A stretch of 5,037 bases of DNA. Origin: Oceanospirillaceae bacterium. GTDB taxonomy: Bacteria > Pseudomonadota > Gammaproteobacteria > Pseudomonadales > Balneatricaceae. Numbering within the stretch: the first letter of the stretch is position 1; every line of letters starts with the position of its first letter. Positions 1-5,037 of this stretch are shown here, in pieces. Location: assembly GCA_003497765.1 (NCBI GenBank), contig DNNY01000028.1, forward strand, positions 1 through 5,037, given 5' to 3'. The notes beneath the pieces are model-generated. The model was given only the letters and a program-made list of their open reading frames with translations, was not told where the DNA came from and did no database searches. Made by a program: the position numbers and the translations under genes.

Positions 1-396
1 GGCCCAATTTTCAATTTGTATTTGGGTATGGCTAACGGCGGTCAGATTGTAGCCACTGCTTTGGCCTTAACTGGTATTACCTTCTTAGGCCTATCTGCCT
101 ATGCAATTAGTAGCCGCCGTGACTTTAGCTTTATGGGCGGTTTTTTGCTAACAGGTCTAATTGTTGTTGTCCTAGCTAGCATCGCCAATATTTTCTTTGC
201 TATGCCTGCGTTACAACTTGCCATTTCGGCCGTTGGTGTATTGGTATTCTCAGGTTTAATTCTGTTTGATACTAGCCGTATGATCCATGGCGGTGCGACC
301 AACTATGTGATGATGACAGTCAGTCTTTATCTAAATATCTATAACTTGTTTACCATGTTGTTGCATCTGTTAAGTGCCTTTAGTTCCAACGACTAA
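1..396 (+). CDS. yccA: YccA / Bax inhibitor-1 family inner-membrane protein (5' partial, C-terminal 131 residues)
   Basis: The frame is open from base 1, so the ATG at 28 is internal and the true start lies before the window. The 131 visible residues contain four hydrophobic, probably membrane-spanning stretches at about residues 15-36, 45-67, 69-89 and 103-126. The visible part begins with the family's GPI-like motif. The stretches LFDTSRMIHGG and ATNY, and the SLYLNIYNLF ending, closely resemble what I recall of the E. coli YccA C-terminus. In calcium-leak BI-1 proteins such as YetJ an Asp sits in the last helix; here that position is Asn112, and the first acidic partner (Asp90) is kept, as in the YccA branch. 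In E. coli, YccA is a multispanning protein that interacts with the FtsH-HflKC protease and is a substrate of it; that role is assumed here from the family. A strong terminator follows 18 bases after the stop, separating this gene from tusD. Confidence 0.93.
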   Translation, partial: GPIFNLYLGMANGGQIVATALALTGITFLGLSAYAISSRRDFSFMGGFLLTGLIVVVLASIANIFFAMPALQLAISAVGVLVFSGLILFDTSRMIHGGATNYVMMTVSLYLNIYNLFTMLLHLLSAFSSND

Positions 397-414
397 AGAC
401 GCTATCTGATTAAG

Positions 415-450
415 GCCCCGCTAATGTATAATAATTAGCGGGGCTTTTTT
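415..450 (+). terminator. Rho-independent terminator after yccA
   Basis: A perfect 11-bp inverted repeat (GCCCCGCTAAT at 415-425 and ATTAGCGGGGC at 434-444) encloses an 8-base loop and is followed at once by six T residues (445-450). It lies 18 bases after the yccA stop and 17 bases before the tusD ORF, so it should end most yccA transcripts before the tus genes. The loop contains TATAAT (427-432). Confidence 0.93.
427..432 (+). promoter_or_regulatory. Possible -10 box (TATAAT) for tusDCBE, inside the terminator loop
   Basis: This is a perfect sigma-70 -10 hexamer in the loop of the yccA terminator. It lies about 36 bases before the tusD start, so initiation near 439 would give a short leader. 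The bases 16-18 upstream (around 403-410) do not resemble TTGACA, and there is no correctly placed TGn extension. In AT-rich DNA a TATAAT can arise by chance. The tus operon does need its own promoter if the terminator is efficient, and this is the only candidate I see in the gap. Confidence 0.3.
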
Positions 451-467
451 ATTTATGGCGACCAAAG

Positions 468-884
468 ATGCCAGCTATGAACTTACTAAACTACTGTATT
501 ATTGTACGTTGTGGACCTGACCAACAAAGTCAGGCGTTATCCGCTTTTGAGTTTACTCAAGCGCTTCTAGCACAGGGGCATAAGGTAGAAAGAGTGTTTT
601 TCTATCAACAAGGTGTGCTAACGGCCTCTAGCCTGCGCACCCCTGCTCAGGGCGAACTAAATATCACTAAGATGTGGCAACAGTTACAATTCGAAAATAA
701 ACTTGAATTAGATGTTTGCATTGCTGCAGCTCTGCAAAATGGTATTGTTGATAAAACAGAAAGTGAACGTTATGAGCTGAGTGCCCATAATCTAGCTTCA
801 GGCTTTCAGTTAGCTGGTTTGGGCCAATTAGCGGGTGCTACTATTACTTGCGATAGAGTTGTCACTTTTGGAGCTTCACAATGA
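468..884 (+). CDS. tusD: TusD, sulfurtransferase subunit of the TusBCD complex
   Basis: This is a DsrE-family protein of 138 residues. TusD accepts persulfide sulfur from TusA and, within the TusBCD complex, passes it to TusE for 2-thiouridine synthesis at tRNA position 34; it acts in the cytoplasm. The sequence shows the TusD hallmarks: the SAFEFTQALLAQGHKVERVF stretch, FFYQQGV, and the active-site segment LDVCIAAALQNGI with the catalytic-type Cys at residue 84, then GLGQLAGA and the CDRVV ending. The start is uncertain. The ATG at 468 has a weak GGCGA 7 bases upstream. An ATG three codons in (477) would fit better the length of E. coli TusD, whose N-terminus aligns near residue 9 here. It is the first gene of a four-gene operon, and its stop overlaps the tusC start as ATGA. 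Confidence 0.95.
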   Translation: MPAMNLLNYCIIVRCGPDQQSQALSAFEFTQALLAQGHKVERVFFYQQGVLTASSLRTPAQGELNITKMWQQLQFENKLELDVCIAAALQNGIVDKTESERYELSAHNLASGFQLAGLGQLAGATITCDRVVTFGASQ

Positions 885-1240
885 GCACATTGATTGTGAT
901 GCGCAGTACACCCTATGGTAATACTAATGCCAAAGATGCATTGGATATAGCTCTTATACTGGCTACTTTTGAACAATCCCCTAGCCTCTTATATCAAGGT
1001 GCGGGTTTACAGCAATTATTACTGCATAGCCAACATACAACACCGTTTAAACATATAGGTAATATTCTAAAAGCCTTTCCTATATATGATATCGAACAAA
1101 TCTATATCGATAAGGCCTCCATAAATGAGCAAAATATTAGTCTTGATAGGCTCAATGATTTACCTGTGGAGTATAAGTTGCTAGATACAAATCAAGTAAC
1201 TGAATTAATGCATAACCACCAGCATATTATGGTGTTTTAA
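881..1240 (+). CDS. tusC: TusC, subunit of the TusBCD sulfur-relay complex
   Basis: This DsrF/TusC-like protein of 119 residues matches the usual length of the family. TusC is a structural partner in the TusBCD heterohexamer of the cytoplasmic sulfur relay and is not itself the main sulfur carrier. Recognisable features are the N-terminal MRSTPYGNTNAKDALDIAL stretch, typical of the DsrE fold (beta strand, then a glycine turn, then a helix), and the YDIEQIYID segment, which closely matches YDIEQCW in E. coli TusC. No cysteine is present, so it cannot carry persulfide. The start is well supported: GGAG at 870-873 lies 7 bases before the ATG, and the gene overlaps tusD by 4 bases, suggesting translational coupling. 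Confidence 0.93.
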   Translation: MSTLIVMRSTPYGNTNAKDALDIALILATFEQSPSLLYQGAGLQQLLLHSQHTTPFKHIGNILKAFPIYDIEQIYIDKASINEQNISLDRLNDLPVEYKLLDTNQVTELMHNHQHIMVF

Positions 1241-1241
1241 G

Positions 1242-1502
1242 ATGTTACATATTATACAAACCCATCTAAGCCAGGCTGATTTGGCACGACTTCTTGAGCT
1301 TGCTCAAGAGGATGACGCTATTGTCTTAATGGATGATGGTGTTTATAACCAAAACCAGCTAACTAAACCTCATTGCTCAATCTATGTGATGCAAAGCCAT
1401 AATGAAATGCGGGGTTTAGTAGCTAAGCAATCTACCAAGCCACTGGATATGGCAGGCCTTGTTAAATTAACGACTAATCACACTAATAGTGTTAGCTGGT
1501 AA
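1242..1502 (+). CDS. tusB: TusB, subunit of the TusBCD sulfur-relay complex
   Basis: This DsrH/TusB-like protein of 86 residues is slightly shorter than E. coli TusB (about 95). It starts MLHII, followed by a conserved-type DDAIVLMDDGVY segment (compare DELLLLQDGV in E. coli) and a YVMQSHNEMRGL strand-helix. It ends with the family's typical pattern of a hydrophobic helix, LT..H and a terminal Trp (VKLTTNHTNSVSW). Its role is structural within the TusBCD hexamer. The single Cys45 is not at a known catalytic position. The ATG lies one base after the tusC stop; a weak GGTG at 1231-1234 is the only nearby Shine-Dalgarno-like sequence, so coupling to tusC translation is likely. Confidence 0.92.
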   Translation: MLHIIQTHLSQADLARLLELAQEDDAIVLMDDGVYNQNQLTKPHCSIYVMQSHNEMRGLVAKQSTKPLDMAGLVKLTTNHTNSVSW

Positions 1503-1508
1503 ATAACA

Positions 1509-1820
1509 ATGCAGCTTGAATTAGATAAAGATGGCTATCTATGTAAATTAAGTGATTGGAATACCGATGTTGCCGAGTATTTAGCCAGTACCGTTAATAT
1601 AAAGATGACATCTGAACATTGGGAAGTGATCACACTATTGCGCCAGTTTTATACCGATACAGGTATATCCCCTGCCATGCGTATATTAGTGAAAATGGTT
1701 AAGAAAGCTCTCGGACCAGATAAAGGTAATAGTATTTACCTATTAACCCTTTTCCCTGATAGCCCTGCCAAATTAGCTGCCAAAATTGCTGGTTTGCCCA
1801 GGCCTACAAATTGTTTATAA
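1509..1820 (+). CDS. tusE: TusE, DsrC-family sulfur carrier
   Basis: This DsrC/TusE-family protein of 103 residues takes sulfur from TusBCD and hands it to MnmA, the tRNA 2-thiouridylase. The match to E. coli TusE runs through the whole length: DKDGYL, an SxxHWEVI segment, FYTDTGISPAMRILVK, GPDKGNSIYL, and the C-terminal KIAGLPRPTNCL. The penultimate residue Cys102 is the conserved carrier cysteine on the flexible C-terminal arm. DsrC proper has a second cysteine ten residues earlier; that position is not Cys here, which favours TusE over DsrC. The N-terminus is about six residues shorter than in E. coli TusE. It cannot be extended, because the in-frame codons upstream are ACA, ATA and then the tusB stop TAA. 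It is the last gene of the operon, 6 bases after tusB and in the same frame. Confidence 0.95.
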   Translation: MQLELDKDGYLCKLSDWNTDVAEYLASTVNIKMTSEHWEVITLLRQFYTDTGISPAMRILVKMVKKALGPDKGNSIYLLTLFPDSPAKLAAKIAGLPRPTNCL

Positions 1821-1852
1821 GATTGCTAAATTATCTTGAAATCTTAAATAAA

Positions 1853-1878
1853 TATAGCACCTCGATATAAATGCTACA
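1853..1878 (-). terminator. Weak possible terminator of the minus-strand protease-lipoprotein pair
   Basis: Read on the minus strand just after the lipoprotein stop, TGTAGCA (1878-1872) can pair with TGCTATA (1859-1853). This gives seven pairs including one G-U, around a 12-base loop, followed by TTTATTTA. The stem is short and AT-rich, so efficiency is doubtful. The position, directly after the stop and before the convergent tusE end, is right. The rest of the 59-base convergent gap holds only a weak AT-rich inverted repeat (1818-1824 / 1840-1846). Confidence 0.35.
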
Positions 1879-1879
1879 T

Positions 1880-2311
1880 CTATTTGCTGCGCAAAAATTG
1901 ACGTCCATCGATTATAGAACGTAAGTAAACCTGTTCTAATAGGAACCTTTGATAAGGGCTATAGCCTTCCTCATCAGCTTGTTTAATCAGCCAATAAATA
2001 TCATTTGGACTCTGTTGGAGAGCATATAAATAATCGTCAAATGTCAGCAATTGAATTTTATTAGTTTTAAGTCCGACAACATTAAGTTGGTTTAGTGCAT
2101 TTGGTCTTAGCTTGAATGTCCAGTTACTAGTTAGACCCTCTAAACTGGTGACGAATTTAGGCAATGATTTATAATCCAAACGCTGACAATTGATATGCTT
2201 AGTATGGCACCCAACTGTTTTCTTGTTTTCAACATTTGGTACTAATTCACAACCAGCCAATATAGCCACCAATAAGGCGGCTATTGGCATTATTGACGTG
2301 CTTATTCTCAA
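1880..2311 (-). CDS. Predicted small lipoprotein of unknown function, coupled to the protease gene
   Basis: I do not recognise this 143-residue protein. It has a lipoprotein signal: Arg2, a hydrophobic core at residues 8-18, and a lipobox Leu-Ala-Gly-Cys with Cys21 as the predicted lipid-attachment site. The residue after it is Glu22, not Asp, so outer-membrane sorting is expected under the usual Lol rule. A compact cluster C35-H36-x2-H39-x2-C42 follows. The C-terminal half, from about residue 89, looks mostly helical with many Tyr/Gln/Leu residues. The chosen start is a TTG that overlaps the protease stop as TTGA. An ATG seven codons downstream (2288-2290) is the alternative, but it would give a signal peptide lacking a positively charged N-region. 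No clear Shine-Dalgarno sequence precedes either start, so translation probably depends on coupling to the upstream gene. A partner, inhibitor or anchoring role for the protease is only inference from the context. Confidence 0.75.
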   Translation of the reverse strand: MRISTSIMPIAALLVAILAGCELVPNVENKKTVGCHTKHINCQRLDYKSLPKFVTSLEGLTSNWTFKLRPNALNQLNVVGLKTNKIQLLTFDDYLYALQQSPNDIYWLIKQADEEGYSPYQRFLLEQVYLRSIIDGRQFLRSK

Positions 2312-5037
2312 AACTTATTACCAATACTTAGCTGTGCAGATCGTTTAAGGTCTCCTGCTTCAAATTGTTCACCACGCATACCAAATTTAATTTGATCCCA
2401 AGCCATTGTCATAGTCATAGAGTAATGGTCTGGATTGTCTTTATTATGGTTAGCCTGTTTGGTATATAAACTATTTAAACCCAAAGTAAATTGAGAGTTG
2501 ATTTCGGCGTGATAATTAACACCAAAATCAAGTTGCTGTCCACTTGGTTTAATATCAAAAGTTTTCTGCTTATAGTGTAAATTACCATCAGCATCAGAAC
2601 CTTGGGGCATATTAATAGTCATTTGACCCGCATTAGCACGTAAAGGTTGCGACAGTTTAAAGGTCAATAAATCGCCTTTTATAAAGGTTTGACTCTTATT
2701 AAGCTGCAGATCAATATGCTTCGTTACAATCCCTTCAGCACCACCAAATAATGTCTTTGCTGATGAATCCATATGAGTTCGACCTAATGCAGCCATCATT
2801 TTTAAGGACATATCATGACTTAAATCGTGCTCACCAGTAAGTGCCATATAAGTGGTTTGTGCATGTTTTTGATCCATACCCCAAGCACCTGATCCAACAC
2901 TATCAAGTAAACTACCTTGCTCCATAGATAAACCAGAAGCTATAGCAGCTCGGGTGGCACTATTCTGATTACTTGAGTAGGCTAGAACCAATGATTTATC
3001 CTGACCTAAGTTATTATCGGTACTCTCTAGAGACTGTGAAAAGCTATATAATAAGTGGCCATCAAAAAGGTTAACGGCACCATTTATGCCCGCACCTAAT
3101 GCAGCAGAATTTAAGTATGAAATATCTGGCATATCAATAGTGCTATAGCCTGCATATAAGCACTGCAAAGGTAATGATTTGTTAAGGCTTGGCTGTAATA
3201 TAGTTAGACTATTAGTATTAAAGCTATTGATTGGTTGTTTGACCCTGTCTTGATTTAATAGCTGTTTAAGGCTTATACCTTGACTACTTGATGCTGTTTG
3301 ACTAATAGAGTTAGTAAGCTTAGATCCAAATCCGGCATTTAGACCATCATGGAAAACTATGAAGTCATTTTGGAAGGCTTTTTGCAAAGCATCCCCAAAA
3401 GCTTTGTCTGTTAATAAGTAAGAATCGTCTAAGTTGATTCTTACACTATTGTCGATGGATTTACCAAATAAAACACTTTTATCCCCGATGGGGTTTAATG
3501 CGGCATATAAATCCATAAAACCATGGCCAAAATTGAAGCTATATTGGTGCTCTACACCATTACCAAAGTCAGTAATTCCATATTTACCATCCGTTTCTTC
3601 ATTGGTAAAAAAACTATTGTTAGCAGAGGCTAATAGACGATCAACAAGTTGTTCTGGCGTATGGTTAGGAAAAGCTTCAGCTAGCAGTGCTACGCCACCT
3701 GAAATTTGCGGGGCGGCAAAGGAGGTACCAAGATTAGATTCATACTGATGTATACCCTCAACAATTGTTGTAGCCCCCTCTAACCAGGTGCCATCAGCGA
3801 TCAAACAATAACTTGCTGTTTGACCACATGGAGCAGAAAGAAGATAAATATTATCATTATAATCAGTCGATTCATTCTGGTTAGTTTCTGTATTTGAACC
3901 ATTCTCTTCAATAGAATTTTGGTTTTCTGTAAATTGAGATTGATATACTTCCCAATACTCTGTTTTATTACCTACACTGCTATCTGTAATAGATTGACTT
4001 CCAATAAAATCAACATTAGCTACAGTTATCCATGCTTCATCTAACTCAGGAAAAAACTCTGGTAAACCAGCGCTTAAATCTGCATCATTCATATTATTAT
4101 AGTTATCATTAGATAGCGCATATACAACTACACCCTGTTCCTGAAAGTTATCCAAAGCCGTAATATAGTTATTTACAGAATCATCAGTAAGACCGTAATC
4201 TAGATTTAAATAACTTATTACATCAGCTACTGAATTAAGTTCGTTTTCTAGAATAATTTGTTGGATATCACTAACTGATTGCTCATTACATTCTTTTTTT
4301 CCGTTAACTTTTTCCGTGCATTTCAAGATTGGAAGCCCCCAGCTATTATTTTGAACAATAGCACCTGCGTCTATAGCTGAATATGTTGCTTCGGCCCAAT
4401 AATCAGGGTGAAAGTTTTGGCCATTAGAGCCATAGTAATCAGATATATGTAAATTTGAATTATAGGCGACTCCCATAATATTTATGTCATCTTCAATACC
4501 ATCATGGTTACCAGCAGCGATACTTGAAACAAAATTTCCATGATAATCAGCAGATATTTCATAAGAATCGTCATCAATTTCAATAATTATTTCAGGATGA
4601 GCTGAGAAAAGAGTGCCAGATGTTGTTATTTTTCCCTCACTATCAAACTCTTGATGCGTACCACCAGTAATTTCATTTACATTAAAAGCACTATCCATAA
4701 TGGCAATGGTCTGCCCCTCTCCAGACAAGCCATAGCCATAAGCGTAATGAATATTCAATAATTCATATGCATGTGTACATTGTTTATTCATTGACTTGCT
4801 TTCAATATTTGATGAATCACATTTAGAGTCAACCATAATAAATTCGTTGTCTCTTTTCCACTCCTCAGCCTTTTGATCAACATCATCATTATTTAATACA
4901 ACAAAAGCTGTTTCTTGAAAATATGAAAGCTGAGGCTGCTCAGGTTCTTCTACTTGAATAGGCTGCTCAGGCTCTTCGATTTGTCCAGGTTGCTCAGGCT
5001 CTTCGACTTGAATAGGTTGTTCAGGCTGTTCTACTGG
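2308..5037 (-). CDS. Subtilisin-family (S8) serine protease autotransporter, N-terminus beyond the window
   Basis: The frame is open from the window edge, giving at least 909 residues; numbering here counts from the internal ATG at 4836. That ATG is unlikely to be the start: the 67 codons before it encode a Pro/Glu/Gln repeat tract and an EEWKRDNEF segment like the W..EY region that precedes the protease domain in related enzymes. The S8 domain spans about residues 33-450, with catalytic Asp48 (AIMDSAF), His99 (YHGNFV), oxyanion-hole Asn243 (ALSNDN) and Ser372 (GTSFAAP). A linker containing AFGDAL (479-484) follows, as in other S8 autotransporters. About 265 C-terminal residues have alternating beta-strand character, a SQPLR motif (729-733), and end in Phe, fitting an outer-membrane type V translocator. 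Expected role: a surface-exposed or released protease, with unknown substrate. Cys337/Cys344 match a Cys pair common in this family; C6/C20 and C173/C183 are further possible disulfides. The signal peptide is not in the window. Confidence 0.92.
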   Translation of the reverse strand, partial: PVEQPEQPIQVEEPEQPGQIEEPEQPIQVEEPEQPQLSYFQETAFVVLNNDDVDQKAEEWKRDNEFIMVDSKCDSSNIESKSMNKQCTHAYELLNIHYAYGYGLSGEGQTIAIMDSAFNVNEITGGTHQEFDSEGKITTSGTLFSAHPEIIIEIDDDSYEISADYHGNFVSSIAAGNHDGIEDDINIMGVAYNSNLHISDYYGSNGQNFHPDYWAEATYSAIDAGAIVQNNSWGLPILKCTEKVNGKKECNEQSVSDIQQIILENELNSVADVISYLNLDYGLTDDSVNNYITALDNFQEQGVVVYALSNDNYNNMNDADLSAGLPEFFPELDEAWITVANVDFIGSQSITDSSVGNKTEYWEVYQSQFTENQNSIEENGSNTETNQNESTDYNDNIYLLSAPCGQTASYCLIADGTWLEGATTIVEGIHQYESNLGTSFAAPQISGGVALLAEAFPNHTPEQLVDRLLASANNSFFTNEETDGKYGITDFGNGVEHQYSFNFGHGFMDLYAALNPIGDKSVLFGKSIDNSVRINLDDSYLLTDKAFGDALQKAFQNDFIVFHDGLNAGFGSKLTNSISQTASSSQGISLKQLLNQDRVKQPINSFNTNSLTILQPSLNKSLPLQCLYAGYSTIDMPDISYLNSAALGAGINGAVNLFDGHLLYSFSQSLESTDNNLGQDKSLVLAYSSNQNSATRAAIASGLSMEQGSLLDSVGSGAWGMDQKHAQTTYMALTGEHDLSHDMSLKMMAALGRTHMDSSAKTLFGGAEGIVTKHIDLQLNKSQTFIKGDLLTFKLSQPLRANAGQMTINMPQGSDADGNLHYKQKTFDIKPSGQQLDFGVNYHAEINSQFTLGLNSLYTKQANHNKDNPDHYSMTMTMAWDQIKFGMRGEQFEAGDLKRSAQLSIGNKF
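4936..5037 (-). repeat. 27-bp in-frame tandem repeat encoding a Pro/Glu/Gln nonapeptide
   Basis: Three complete 27-base units lie at 4990-5016, 4963-4989 and 4936-4962, read on the minus strand. A related 21-base partial unit at 5017-5037 runs off the window. The encoded units are PIQVEEPEQ, PGQIEEPEQ and PIQVEEPEQ, preceded by PVEQPEQ and followed by PQ. The units differ at a few, mostly third, codon positions, so they have begun to diverge. The tract sits between the unseen N-terminus and the protease domain, and probably forms an extended, acidic, flexible spacer. The total copy number is unknown because the array reaches the edge. Confidence 0.9.

Noticed and set aside
99..302. Minus-strand open frame of 67 codons
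   Set aside because: It lies antisense within the clearly recognisable yccA coding region, and its translation has no recognisable features.
1818..1846. Seven-base AT-rich inverted repeat after tusE as a tus operon terminator
   Set aside because: The stem has one G-C pair and a 15-base loop, and no T run follows on the plus strand, so I do not call it a terminator.
2186..2209. Haem-binding CxxCH motif in the lipoprotein
   Set aside because: The spacing is C-H-x2-H-x2-C, which does not contain CxxCH.
3434..3748. Plus-strand open frame of 104 codons
   Set aside because: It is antisense to the protease domain, covering the catalytic Ser region. The opposite strand has conserved motifs that fix the real frame.
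4800..4836. ATG at 4836 as the start of the protease gene
   Set aside because: There is no well-placed Shine-Dalgarno sequence (the nearest purine-rich GAGGAG is too far upstream), and the frame continues upstream with protein-like, repeat-containing sequence.
4936..5037. Repeat units as a CRISPR array or intergenic repeat
   Set aside because: The units are contiguous without spacers, a multiple of three long, and in frame with the protease coding sequence.

Overview
The window is AT-rich DNA from what looks like a gammaproteobacterium. A YccA gene is followed directly by tusD-tusC-tusB-tusE, an arrangement I recall from Pseudomonas and its relatives. The low GC content and frequent A/T third positions point to a low-GC member of that broad group. 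This placement is inference, and no rRNA or other taxonomic marker is present.

Layout. Positions 1-396 (+) hold the C-terminal part of a YccA/Bax-inhibitor-1 membrane protein, closed by a strong Rho-independent terminator (415-450). Positions 468-1820 (+) hold a compact operon, tusD, tusC, tusB and tusE, with overlapping or nearly touching genes. It encodes the sulfur relay that passes persulfide sulfur from TusA through the TusBCD complex to TusE and on to MnmA for 2-thiolation of the wobble uridine of certain tRNAs. The key cysteines of TusD (Cys84) and TusE (penultimate Cys102) are present. A short AT-rich convergent gap (1821-1879) separates this housekeeping block from genes on the other strand.

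Positions 1880-5037 (-) hold an accessory-looking gene pair. The upstream gene is a large subtilisin-family (S8) serine protease autotransporter with an intact Asp/His/Ser triad, a linker, and a C-terminal beta-barrel ending in Phe. It is incomplete: the reading frame stays open from the first internal ATG (4836) to the window edge. The extra 67 codons include a Pro/Glu/Gln nonapeptide repeat tract and a conserved-looking segment just before the protease domain. The downstream gene overlaps the protease stop codon (TTGA) and encodes a small predicted lipoprotein that I do not recognise. It carries a compact Cys-His-His-Cys cluster after the lipid-attachment site.

The most interesting element is this coupled pair of surface protease and lipoprotein. 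The lipoprotein could be an accessory, inhibitor or partner of the protease, but the sequence alone does not show which.
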